From positions 1 to 14,759 of the forward strand of contig CALCFG010000165.1 of NCBI GenBank assembly GCA_937900565.1: 14,759 nucleotides of DNA, read 5' to 3'. The notes under the pieces are model-generated. The model was given only the letters and a program-made list of their open reading frames with translations. It was not told the DNA's origin and made no database searches. Shown here piece by piece: positions 1-5,698 of this stretch (positions are counted from its first letter, which is position 1; each line of letters opens with the position of its first letter). The translations under genes and the position numbers were made by a program. Origin of the DNA: an uncultured Erysipelotrichaceae bacterium. Lineage in GTDB: Bacteria; Bacillota_I; Bacilli_A; Erysipelotrichales; Erysipelotrichaceae.

Positions 1-228
1 AATGGAAACGCAAAGACTTATATGTTATATGGGCATATTCACAATACGCATGATCAACAATTAATGGACCAATTCATCCAGACAATTCAACAAACCAAAG
101 TAAAAGATCCCGGAGGATTAATGCGAACCATTCCATGTCAATGCATTAATGTATTTACCCAATACAGTAACTACAAACCATTAACCCTTGATCAATGGAT
201 AGAAAATGATGCTAAACGTAAAAAATAA
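1..228 (+). CDS. Metallophosphoesterase, C-terminal fragment (gene begins before the window)
   Basis: The reading frame is open from the first base, so the start lies upstream; 75 codons are visible before a TAA at 226-228. The segment LYGHIHNTHD carries the Gly-His-x-His signature that closes the metal site in calcineurin-like phosphoesterases. The following PLTLDQWIENDAKRKK tail resembles the ends of small cytoplasmic phosphoesterase/phosphohydrolase proteins of Firmicutes. The enzymes of this family hydrolyse phosphomonoesters or phosphodiesters with two metal ions; the substrate cannot be told from this fragment. It converges on the minus-strand gene ending at 248, and both stop codons lie inside one hairpin. 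The first ATG in view (22) is internal to the domain and is not the true start. Family call is fairly sure, specific function unknown. Confidence 0.75.
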   Translation, partial: NGNAKTYMLYGHIHNTHDQQLMDQFIQTIQQTKVKDPGGLMRTIPCQCINVFTQYSNYKPLTLDQWIENDAKRKK

Positions 229-258
229 GGTAAATCAATTCATTGATTTACCTTATTT
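223..258. terminator. Bidirectional intrinsic terminator between convergent genes
   Basis: A perfect 16-base inverted repeat (223-238 and 243-258) is separated by a 4-base loop TTCA. Its core is GGTAAATCAA pairing with TTGATTTACC, flanked by A-rich and T-rich ends, so each strand gives a stem followed by T residues. The TAA at 226-228 (plus gene) and the TAA at 248-250 (minus gene) both lie inside the stem. Confidence 0.85.
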
Positions 259-1459
259 CATTTATCGCTCTAACTTGAATACCTGCATCCATTAATTCTG
301 GTAATAATGATTGCATTGCATTAAGAAAATCACTTCGCCCATCTTCAAGGTACACAATGGAACCGGTAGCTAAGTTTTGCCAAAATTCTAATGTAAGTTG
401 ATCTAATGAATCAATGATTACGGTAGGATTAATCAAATTAAAATAATTGTTATCGTCATTTTCAACACCACTTAGAAGTTTTGTCGTATAAGAAAAATTA
501 GTTATCTCTTCAATTAATCGAACCGTTCCAAAAAGTTCATGATCAATTTGTGTTTCACTTAAACCATCAAAAGAAGCATTTTGATACGTCCCATTAACGA
601 GTCCCATGCCTTGATTTAGGCTTTCAATCACTAAATCTTTATTACCTTGCAATTTAGCCCCATTAACAATAAAAGACATGCTTTGACGATAGGTACTAAA
701 TAAATCAATCCATTGATAATCCAATGTACGATTAAAAGCATGGTTAATGCCTAAATAGATAACTTTAGCTTCCCCTACTGGTGAATCTTGCAAACGATAT
801 GGAATGGATTGATTTATTGAATCCAGTTGTAAATCAATATTTATATCTTCAATGTGATAACGCATATCCACACTGTAGCTTAACCACCCTAACCCTAGAT
901 CAATATTAAATTGCATCATTGGTGCATCATATTCAATATACGCTTCAACCACATAGTTTTCTAAATTTAAGGCAAAATCACTACTAAAAGCCATGGAATT
1001 ATAAGCAGAATTCAATCGTGCTTGATCAATAATGCCTTGTCTTATAAACGCATCACTAAATTGTAAGCCTTGCTCAGCTCTATTACTATCTAAATTAAAT
1101 ATAAAAGACGCATCATGATACCCAATAACATTATCTATTTGAATCAGGACATAATGTTGATTTAAAGGAATAACTTCCATAATAACACTGCTTAAATTTT
1201 TTTCTGTATTCAACTGTTCAAATACAGTATCCACAATGGCATCCATATTCCCTTTATATTTAATCGCATCATTTTTTGTATAATTAACCACCATTTTGTG
1301 TTCATTATTGATTTTTTCATCATGCAAATAACTATCCACATATAATGTCGTAGGAACATAAAAAAAAGAAAAGTAAACAAAAGGACCAATCAATAAAAAG
1401 CAAATTAAAATAATTATACTTCCAACCGTTAACCCTTTTGTTACTCTCAATTTTTTCAT
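248..1459 (-). CDS. Unrecognised membrane-anchored protein (403 aa)
   Basis: I do not recognise this family. Starting at the ATG of 1459 (MKKLRVTKGL...) gives a short basic N-terminus, one strong hydrophobic segment at about residues 11-35, and a long, mostly polar C-terminal part of about 365 residues. That is the look of a single-pass or signal-anchored protein facing outside. A longer frame reaches an ATG at 1516, but it would overlap the end of the hemolysin III gene and put polar, cysteine-containing residues before the natural MKK start. No Shine-Dalgarno sequence precedes 1459; instead a TTGTTA/TACAAT promoter lies with its -10 seven bases upstream, which supports the 1459 start and suggests a leaderless message. 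The gene follows hemolysin III on the same strand with a 23-base gap, so it may also be read through from it. No catalytic motif was seen. Confidence 0.7.
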   Translation of the reverse strand: MKKLRVTKGLTVGSIIILICFLLIGPFVYFSFFYVPTTLYVDSYLHDEKINNEHKMVVNYTKNDAIKYKGNMDAIVDTVFEQLNTEKNLSSVIMEVIPLNQHYVLIQIDNVIGYHDASFIFNLDSNRAEQGLQFSDAFIRQGIIDQARLNSAYNSMAFSSDFALNLENYVVEAYIEYDAPMMQFNIDLGLGWLSYSVDMRYHIEDINIDLQLDSINQSIPYRLQDSPVGEAKVIYLGINHAFNRTLDYQWIDLFSTYRQSMSFIVNGAKLQGNKDLVIESLNQGMGLVNGTYQNASFDGLSETQIDHELFGTVRLIEEITNFSYTTKLLSGVENDDNNYFNLINPTVIIDSLDQLTLEFWQNLATGSIVYLEDGRSDFLNAMQSLLPELMDAGIQVRAINEIR

Positions 1460-1466
1460 ATATTTA

Positions 1467-1495
1467 ATTGTACAACATAGTTTTACATGTAACAA
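1467..1495 (-). promoter_or_regulatory. Putative promoter of the 403-aa membrane protein, leaderless arrangement
   Basis: On the minus strand TTGTTA (1495-1490) is followed by a 17-base spacer and TACAAT (1472-1467). Seven bases then lead to the ATG at 1459. The promoter lies across the end of the upstream hemolysin III gene. The expected start of transcription falls on or next to the ATG. Confidence 0.5.
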
Positions 1496-2130
1496 ACGAT
1501 TGCAATAAAGTGACAAATAGAGGCAGCATTAATGCATAAATGCCAAATAAAATGATTATATGGACGTTGCGGATGTCCGTAAAAGAATGCACCCACTGTA
1601 TAGAACAAACCACCTGAAAGAATTAATGCAAAAAATATTGGTGTTTTTAATAACGTAGGTAAGATAAATATAGCCAGCCATCCCATAGTCATGTAGAGTA
1701 CCATAGAAAATACTTTATGGGTTTGTTTACTAATTGCTTTAACTAAGACTCCGATAAACACACAAATCCATTCAATTGCCAATAAAACATAACCCATTGG
1801 TTTATCCAATAATGATAAACAAATTGGTGTATACGTGCCAGCAATAGCAAATAATATCATGATATGATCTAACTTTCGAAAAACGTATTTTTGACTTGAT
1901 CCATAATGCATGGAATGATATAAACATGAAACAATAAACATCATGAACATGCAAATCATATAATAACCCACACCAATTGCAATTTCTAACCCTTTTTGTT
2001 GAACCATGTATGCCATTACCAGTGGCAATAATACCAAACATAACACTGCCATTACCCCATGGCTTATTGCATTACCGACTTCTTCCCCGAAGCTTAATTT
2101 AAACCCATTTTTCATCAATTCTTTGCTCAT
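1483..2130 (-). CDS. Hemolysin III / PAQR-family membrane protein (YqfA/TIGR01065 type)
   Basis: The 215-residue product has about seven hydrophobic segments and the conserved landmarks of the hemolysin III branch of the PAQR superfamily. These are E16-E17 with SHG at 23-25, S68-x3-H72 (SCLYH), KLDH with D88, the segment IAGTYTP at 96-102, and RPYNHFIWH near the end with H193-x3-H197. Ser68, His72, Asp88, His193 and His197 match the membrane-embedded metal site known in PAQR proteins. Bacterial members are called hemolysin III after a Bacillus cereus protein; in most species the role is unclear, with links to membrane lipid state. Length is normal for the family. The gene is divergent from the AraC regulator and upstream of the 403-aa membrane protein. 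There is no ribosome binding site; a TATAAT sits six bases before the ATG. Confidence 0.92.
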   Translation of the reverse strand: MSKELMKNGFKLSFGEEVGNAISHGVMAVLCLVLLPLVMAYMVQQKGLEIAIGVGYYMICMFMMFIVSCLYHSMHYGSSQKYVFRKLDHIMILFAIAGTYTPICLSLLDKPMGYVLLAIEWICVFIGVLVKAISKQTHKVFSMVLYMTMGWLAIFILPTLLKTPIFFALILSGGLFYTVGAFFYGHPQRPYNHFIWHLCINAASICHFIAIVCYM

Positions 2131-2136
2131 ACATTA

Positions 2137-2142
2137 ATTATA
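2137..2142 (-). promoter_or_regulatory. -10 element of the hemolysin III gene, leaderless arrangement
   Basis: A perfect TATAAT on the minus strand ends six bases before the ATG at 2130. A TTGTCA further upstream (2168-2163) lies 20 bases away, too far for a good -35 partner, so the full promoter is uncertain. No Shine-Dalgarno sequence is present. Confidence 0.45.
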
Positions 2143-2145
2143 TAT

Positions 2146-2162
2146 CTAGTTTTCATAACTAG
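2146..2162. repeat. Inverted repeat upstream of the hemolysin III -10, possible operator
   Basis: CTAGTT (2146-2151) and AACTAG (2157-2162) form a perfect 6-base inverted repeat around a 5-base centre. It lies between the TTGTCA and TATAAT of the minus-strand promoter region, a classic place for a repressor site. No regulator can be assigned from sequence alone. Confidence 0.3.
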
Positions 2163-2182
2163 GTGACAAGATAGTGGCATTT

Positions 2183-2210
2183 TTGTGTTAAATTATGTGT
2201 AATTGATAAT
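2183..2210 (+). promoter_or_regulatory. Candidate distal promoter of the AraC-family gene
   Basis: TTGTGT (2183-2188), a 16-base spacer and GATAAT (2205-2210) form a plausible sigma-A promoter. It would give a leader of about 55 bases before the ATG at 2271. It competes with the proximal element at 2255-2263 as the real promoter. Confidence 0.35.
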
Positions 2211-2223
2211 TTAAAAATAACCC

Positions 2224-2255
2224 CAGCTAAGCCTTACTGAAATAAGCTGTTTTTT
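2224..2255 (+). promoter_or_regulatory. Short inverted repeat with T-run in the AraC gene leader, possible attenuator
   Basis: CAGCT (2224-2228) and AGCTG (2245-2249) can pair and are followed directly by six T residues (2250-2255). The stem is only five base pairs with a 16-base loop, so this is weak. If the distal promoter at 2183-2210 is used, this could cut off transcription before the gene. Confidence 0.25.
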
Positions 2256-2263
2256 GATACACT
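2255..2263 (+). promoter_or_regulatory. Extended -10-like element of the AraC-family gene, leaderless arrangement
   Basis: TGATACACT is a TGn-TAnnnT element ending seven bases before the ATG at 2271. There is no good -35 hexamer and no Shine-Dalgarno sequence. The spacing matches five other genes in the window. Confidence 0.35.
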
Positions 2264-2270
2264 AATAACA

Positions 2271-3158
2271 ATGAAAGTTATTAATTCCAACCAAAAAACT
2301 AAACCATTAAACGAAGATGAGTTATCGCGTTTTTTCAACGAGTTCAATATTATTGTTGAATCAGTAGGTACTTGGCGAAGTGCAACTGAAACACAAGCAA
2401 CATACACAATTAATGATTTAGAATTCATTTATTATACAAAAGGCGGATCAATAACTACGATTCAAGGCAAAGACTATCATTGTTTAATGAACGATTTAAT
2501 AATTCTTCAGCCTCATGGAATTTATACGTCATTAAATTATGGACAGAAAGAATTCGAGTATATTTACATACATTTTCAAGTCGAACCGATAACCTTACAA
2601 CCTCAACTATTGGGACTTTTTGCGCAAATCACACCTGTGATCCATGATAAGGATAAGGAATTATTACATTTGTTTTTAATCATTCTTAAAGAAGCAGAAT
2701 CCAATAAACCAGGCGCAAATGCCTTAATTAATATGTTGATTAAAACAATTTGCATAGATATTATTAGAAAACAACGTACATTTCAACAACGCTATACACT
2801 ACGTCCTAAACACAAAGACCAAATAGAACTTATCAATAATATTATTAGTTACATTAATCTACATATTCGAGATAACTTAAACATTCAACAATTGGCAATT
2901 CAATTCAATATATCACCCAACTATCTATATAAAAGTTTCATAAATGTTATGGAAAAATCACCTAGCCAATTCATAATTGAATATCGCATCGCATTAGCCA
3001 AGAACTATCTCAACACAAATGTCTACAATTTAATGCAAATTAGTGAATTATGCGGATTTTCCTGTCAACAACACTTCACTCGCAGTTTTACACAAAACGT
3101 GGGAGTATCCCCAAATAATTATCGGAAACAAATCATTTCAAATAAAAAATGCCGCTAG
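2271..3158 (+). CDS. AraC/XylS-family transcriptional regulator
   Basis: The 295-residue protein has the usual two-part plan. An N-terminal cupin-like sensing domain covers about residues 40-110, with the turn GKDYHCLMNDLIILQPHG at 66-83. The C-terminal DNA-binding domain has two helix-turn-helix units at about 203-223 (LNIQQLAIQFNISPNYLYKSF) and 254-274. The second carries GFSCQQHFTRSF, and the closing motif VGVSPNNYRK at 277-286 is the standard family signature. Such proteins usually activate a nearby operon in response to a small ligand. The gene is divergent from hemolysin III and convergent with the flavin reductase, so either could be a target, and the ligand is unknown. Three C-terminal lysine/arginine-rich residues run into the shared terminator. 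The start is the only sensible ATG; it lacks a ribosome binding site. Confidence 0.92.
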   Translation: MKVINSNQKTKPLNEDELSRFFNEFNIIVESVGTWRSATETQATYTINDLEFIYYTKGGSITTIQGKDYHCLMNDLIILQPHGIYTSLNYGQKEFEYIYIHFQVEPITLQPQLLGLFAQITPVIHDKDKELLHLFLIILKEAESNKPGANALINMLIKTICIDIIRKQRTFQQRYTLRPKHKDQIELINNIISYINLHIRDNLNIQQLAIQFNISPNYLYKSFINVMEKSPSQFIIEYRIALAKNYLNTNVYNLMQISELCGFSCQQHFTRSFTQNVGVSPNNYRKQIISNKKCR

Positions 3159-3176
3159 ATTTTAGCGACATTTTTT
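3144..3176. terminator. Bidirectional terminator between the AraC gene and the flavin reductase
   Basis: The arms 3144-3157 and 3163-3176 pair in 13 of 14 positions around a 5-base loop (GATTT). They consist of a GC-containing core CGCTA/TAGCG, one mismatch, and A6/T6 ends that act as the T-tract on either strand. The TAG stop of the AraC gene (3156-3158) is inside the hairpin; the reductase stop at 3184 is eight bases beyond it. Confidence 0.85.
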
Positions 3177-3183
3177 ATATTCT

Positions 3184-4947
3184 TTATTCTGAGATATAGC
3201 TTGCTGCATTAGCACCCGCAATGCGTCCCCAAGTTACTGCATTACTTAAGGTAAATCCCATATACGCTGAATTGGCACTAACTTCACCTGCAGCATATAG
3301 TCCACCAATAACACTTGCATCTGCTCTTAAAACTTCAGCACTTTCATTACGCGCTACACCACCATATGTAATGATTTCGCAAGGAACAGCTTTAACTGCT
3401 ACATAAGGTGCAGTTAAAGGCGCAAATGTTGTCCGTTTAAATTCTGGGTCATATCCTTCGCTTGCATACTTATTATAGCTTGCCAACGTTTCTGTAAGCG
3501 CATTAACATCTACTTCCATTTTTTCTGCTAATTCTTCAACAGTATTTGCACTAATAAATTCCAAATCAGCACCGCGTTTGACTTCAGCTGCTTCCAAACT
3601 TGCAACATCACTAATCGCCCAGACGAATTCACTTCCTTGTTTATGCATTTGATCAAAAATAGGCTCATTTAATAATTGTGTCATATAACCACCGCTTTTT
3701 TCATCAACGAATCGTTTTCCATCAACACCAACCAACACTAAATTATCTTGTGCTATAAAACGCGATATATTTGCACTATTGCTTGTTCCATTGTGATCTT
3801 TCATTATTTCATAGTCTTTTAGTACTGCCATTAAATGATTAGTATGTGTTAATGCAGCACCTACATTACTTGCCATTATTAATCCATCACCAGTATTTGA
3901 TGGATGACCAATACCAAATGTTCCTTCTTTTTCAGGATCTAACAATGCAGTTAATTCTGGATTATAAGAATATCCGCCAGTTGCTAATACAACTGCTTTT
4001 GTATTAATCGTATACGTTTGACCATTAGTTTCAACCTTAACACCTGCTATGTTATTGTTATCATCAAGTATTAATTCGACTGCTTTATTTTCAGTACGAA
4101 TATCAACACCAGCTTCGCTAGCAGTACGTGTTAATTCTTCAATTAAAGAAACACCCAAGCCATCAACAACATGCATCATTTTTAAAGGACCATATCCTAC
4201 TAACACTTCATCTTGAAATTTAACATTAGCGCGATCCATTAACCAATCAATAGTTTTACCGCAATTACGTACTGTAATTTCAGTTAATTCTGGTTCTAAT
4301 TTCCACAATGCATTGTTCATTAGATTATCGTACATTGCTTCATAACTAATCGCCTCATCTCCTGCAGCTTTTTGAACTTGTGTTTCATATCCTGCAATCA
4401 TGCCTTGAGCAGTGGCAGTTGTACCTCCAGTTTGCATCATTTTTTCTAAAAGAATAATATTTTTAGCACCTGCATCTGCTGCTTCGATTGCCGCAGTTAA
4501 TCCAGCACCACCGCCACCAATGACAACAATGTCTGCACTCGTATCTTCCACAGCTACTTTTTCTTCATTGGATGATTGTGGTGTTAAAGTGTTTACATCA
4601 ACTCCAGCTTCTTTCAAAGCAGCACTTACTGCTTCTATAGTCGCATTACTACTATTCGTCGCACCAGAAACTGTTTCAACTTGAACTGATTGTTTTTTAA
4701 TAATCTCATCAATTACACGTTCAATGGCAGTATCGCCTAAACCTTTTGTTTCTTCGTGTTGCTTCACACTAATGGACTCTATTTTATCTTGAGTTAACGT
4801 CACCTCCACAACAACATCACCATTGTTTCCTTTTGCACTTCCTGTATATGATCCTGCTTTAAATTTCGCAGTATCATTATTTGGTGCAGAAGAACAACCA
4901 CTTAACACTAACATAAGTGCTAAAGCTAAACTTGAAAATTTTTTCAT
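3184..4947 (-). CDS. Lipoprotein flavin reductase with FMN-binding and FAD-binding domains (fumarate/urocanate reductase superfamily, substrate unknown)
   Basis: Residues 1-18 form a lipoprotein signal with the lipobox LSGC and acceptor Cys18, so the enzyme should be anchored outside the membrane. Residues about 29-112 are an FMN-binding domain with SGATNSS at 94-100, where Thr97 is the expected site of ApbE-dependent covalent FMN. Residues about 138-587 are the FAD-binding reductase domain, with the dinucleotide motif GGGGAG at 144-149, ATGGY at 322-326 and TGDG at 352-355. The plan matches extracellular flavinylated reductases of Gram-positive anaerobes that pass electrons to a soluble acceptor. 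The arginine of GKRFVDE (R412) corresponds to the proton-donor Arg402 of Shewanella Fcc3. However, the HHTMGG and GANRLGGN substrate-binding segments are replaced by IITYGG (525-530) and SAYMGFTLSN (560-569). Fumarate is therefore an unlikely substrate. Strong AGGAGG-type ribosome site; no ApbE gene in view. Confidence 0.9.
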   Translation of the reverse strand: MKKFSSLALALMLVLSGCSSAPNNDTAKFKAGSYTGSAKGNNGDVVVEVTLTQDKIESISVKQHEETKGLGDTAIERVIDEIIKKQSVQVETVSGATNSSNATIEAVSAALKEAGVDVNTLTPQSSNEEKVAVEDTSADIVVIGGGGAGLTAAIEAADAGAKNIILLEKMMQTGGTTATAQGMIAGYETQVQKAAGDEAISYEAMYDNLMNNALWKLEPELTEITVRNCGKTIDWLMDRANVKFQDEVLVGYGPLKMMHVVDGLGVSLIEELTRTASEAGVDIRTENKAVELILDDNNNIAGVKVETNGQTYTINTKAVVLATGGYSYNPELTALLDPEKEGTFGIGHPSNTGDGLIMASNVGAALTHTNHLMAVLKDYEIMKDHNGTSNSANISRFIAQDNLVLVGVDGKRFVDEKSGGYMTQLLNEPIFDQMHKQGSEFVWAISDVASLEAAEVKRGADLEFISANTVEELAEKMEVDVNALTETLASYNKYASEGYDPEFKRTTFAPLTAPYVAVKAVPCEIITYGGVARNESAEVLRADASVIGGLYAAGEVSANSAYMGFTLSNAVTWGRIAGANAASYISE

Positions 4948-4952
4948 TACTT

Positions 4953-4957
4953 CCTCC
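4953..4957 (-). promoter_or_regulatory. Strong ribosome binding site of the flavin reductase
   Basis: GGAGG on the minus strand (within AGGAGGAAG) ends five bases before the ATG at 4947. It is the best Shine-Dalgarno match in the window and contrasts with the other first genes, which have none. Confidence 0.8.
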
Positions 4958-4973
4958 TACTAACTACTTGACT

Positions 4974-4982
4974 AACATATCA
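4974..4982 (-). promoter_or_regulatory. Extended -10-like element of the flavin reductase
   Basis: TGATATGTT on the minus strand is a TGn-TAnnnT element. It would start transcription near 4967 and give a leader of about 20 bases containing the ribosome site. No convincing -35 hexamer was found, which could fit activation by a regulator. Confidence 0.35.
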
Positions 4983-5020
4983 CAAGTTAATTTCAATTAA
5001 TGCACATAATCAATCTTAAA

Positions 5021-5040
5021 TTTAGCATTTTCGATACTAC
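5021..5040. repeat. 20-base near match to a segment inside rlmD (6029-6048)
   Basis: The two 20-base segments differ at a single position (G at 5033, T at 6041) and lie in the same orientation. In rlmD the segment encodes SSIENAK, next to the SAM-binding region. Here the minus strand also reads SIENAK before a stop after eight more codons. A match of this size could still be chance in AT-rich DNA. Confidence 0.35.
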
Positions 5041-5236
5041 GTTAAATTAAACAATACATTCACAAATTCAGCCAATTCCTAGCCTTTGTCTTTGTAATTG
5101 TAATTTCCACTCATTCGCATAACTTAATTATTAAAAAATTGATTGCATCGACAATATTTTTTATCTAACTTCAGGACCTAAAAAAAACATAAATATATAA
5201 AATTGTTAACAAAACATTAATTTCTTTTAACAATTT

Positions 5237-5258
5237 CCAAGCCCTTCAATATTCATTG
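5237..5258. repeat. ligA: 22-base exact duplicate of a ligA segment (11609-11630)
   Basis: The sequence CCAAGCCCTTCAATATTC followed by ATTG occurs identically here and inside ligA, in the same orientation. In ligA the minus strand encodes MNIEGLG of the helix-hairpin-helix region (residues 441-447). Here the minus-strand reading MNIEGLG continues for two residues (NC) to a stop. A 22-base exact match is not expected by chance in a window of this size. Confidence 0.6.
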
Positions 5259-5317
5259 AATATAATCATTATTGTGTACTCAATAATCCGCACTTAAAAT
5301 GACATGCACATATATAA

Positions 5318-5596
5318 TGGCGCGACACAAAAGAAAAAATCGACCAATTATTATCGCAAAATCCATTATCACATCGCCAACATATCTTTGTTTTATTGGA
5401 TTTAGATAATTTTAAGTTAATTAACAATACATTTGGCATTGCAATTTCTCGAAAAGATGGAAATAACTTTAGTGAATTAAGCAAAAAAGCAGATGTCGCC
5501 TTATACGAAGTTAAACGTAACACAAAAAAAGGATATAAAGTTTATGACGCATCCAATGAATGGATGCATCATTTTTATACCCTACAATTAATATGA
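5318..5596 (+). pseudogene. Decayed diguanylate cyclase (GGDEF domain) fragment with internal deletion
   Basis: The open frame reads RDTKEKIDQLLSQNPLSH and then FVLLDLDNFKLINNTFG, the first half of a GGDEF domain with its metal-binding Asp and the DNFK segment. It then jumps directly to IAISRKDGNNFSELSKKADVALYEVKRN, the last part of the domain. The 70-80 residues normally between them, including the GGDEF active-site loop itself, are absent, although the frame is kept. Upstream, a stop at 5315-5317 interrupts the frame, and the expected LTGLYNR segment is only faintly visible in another frame (NDMHIYN at 5299-5319). There is no start codon with a ribosome site and no sensor domain. The reading frame runs through a terminator-like hairpin before its stop. 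It cannot make cyclic di-GMP and is best read as a dead gene. Confidence 0.8.
5546..5576 (+). terminator. Probable old terminator of the diguanylate cyclase gene
   Basis: GCATCCA (5549-5555) and TGGATGC (5561-5567) form a perfect seven-base stem with a 5-base loop, extendable with one mismatch at 5546-5548 and 5568-5570, and followed by a T-run at 5572-5576. The present frame reads through it, suggesting the original stop codon was lost. Pointing left it may also help end rlmD transcription, but that side has a weaker T-run. Confidence 0.55.
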
Positions 5597-5698
5597 ATCA
5601 ATAAATAGATACTAAGCACTGAAACAACTTACCTTTACAATACCGCCACAATCATTACCAAACATGTTATGGAACAGTCTTAATAACCAATAACCTTG

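Larger units (their letters stand above)
4983..5317. other. Gene-poor stretch with possible remnants
   Basis: No intact gene is visible here. Three things stand out. A 20-base near match to rlmD lies at 5021-5040. A plus-strand open stretch at 5046-5165 encodes a hydrophobic run (FLAFVFVIVIS) that could be a leftover membrane segment of the decayed diguanylate cyclase downstream. A 22-base exact match to ligA lies at 5237-5258. TTGTTAA and TTAACAA around 5202-5233 form a loose inverted repeat of unknown meaning. The stop-riddled AT-rich sequence is what decayed DNA looks like. Confidence 0.4.

Noticed and set aside
1460..1516. Longer N-terminus of the 403-aa protein beginning at 1516 (MSLYCNRLLHVKLCC...)
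   Set aside because: It would overlap the hemolysin III gene by 34 bases and precede a natural MKK-hydrophobic start; the promoter at 1467-1495 also argues for 1459.
1802..2041. Open frame of 79 codons inside the hemolysin III gene
   Set aside because: It is an alternate frame of a well-supported membrane protein gene with no independent signals.
3184..4947. Naming the flavin reductase as fumarate reductase (frdA) or urocanate reductase (urdA)
   Set aside because: Key substrate-binding segments differ from Fcc3-type fumarate reductases, so a substrate name is not supported.
5269..5523. Minus-strand open frame of 84 codons opposite the GGDEF remnant
   Set aside because: The plus strand clearly encodes cyclase sequence here; the minus frame has no family features or ribosome site and is an antisense shadow.
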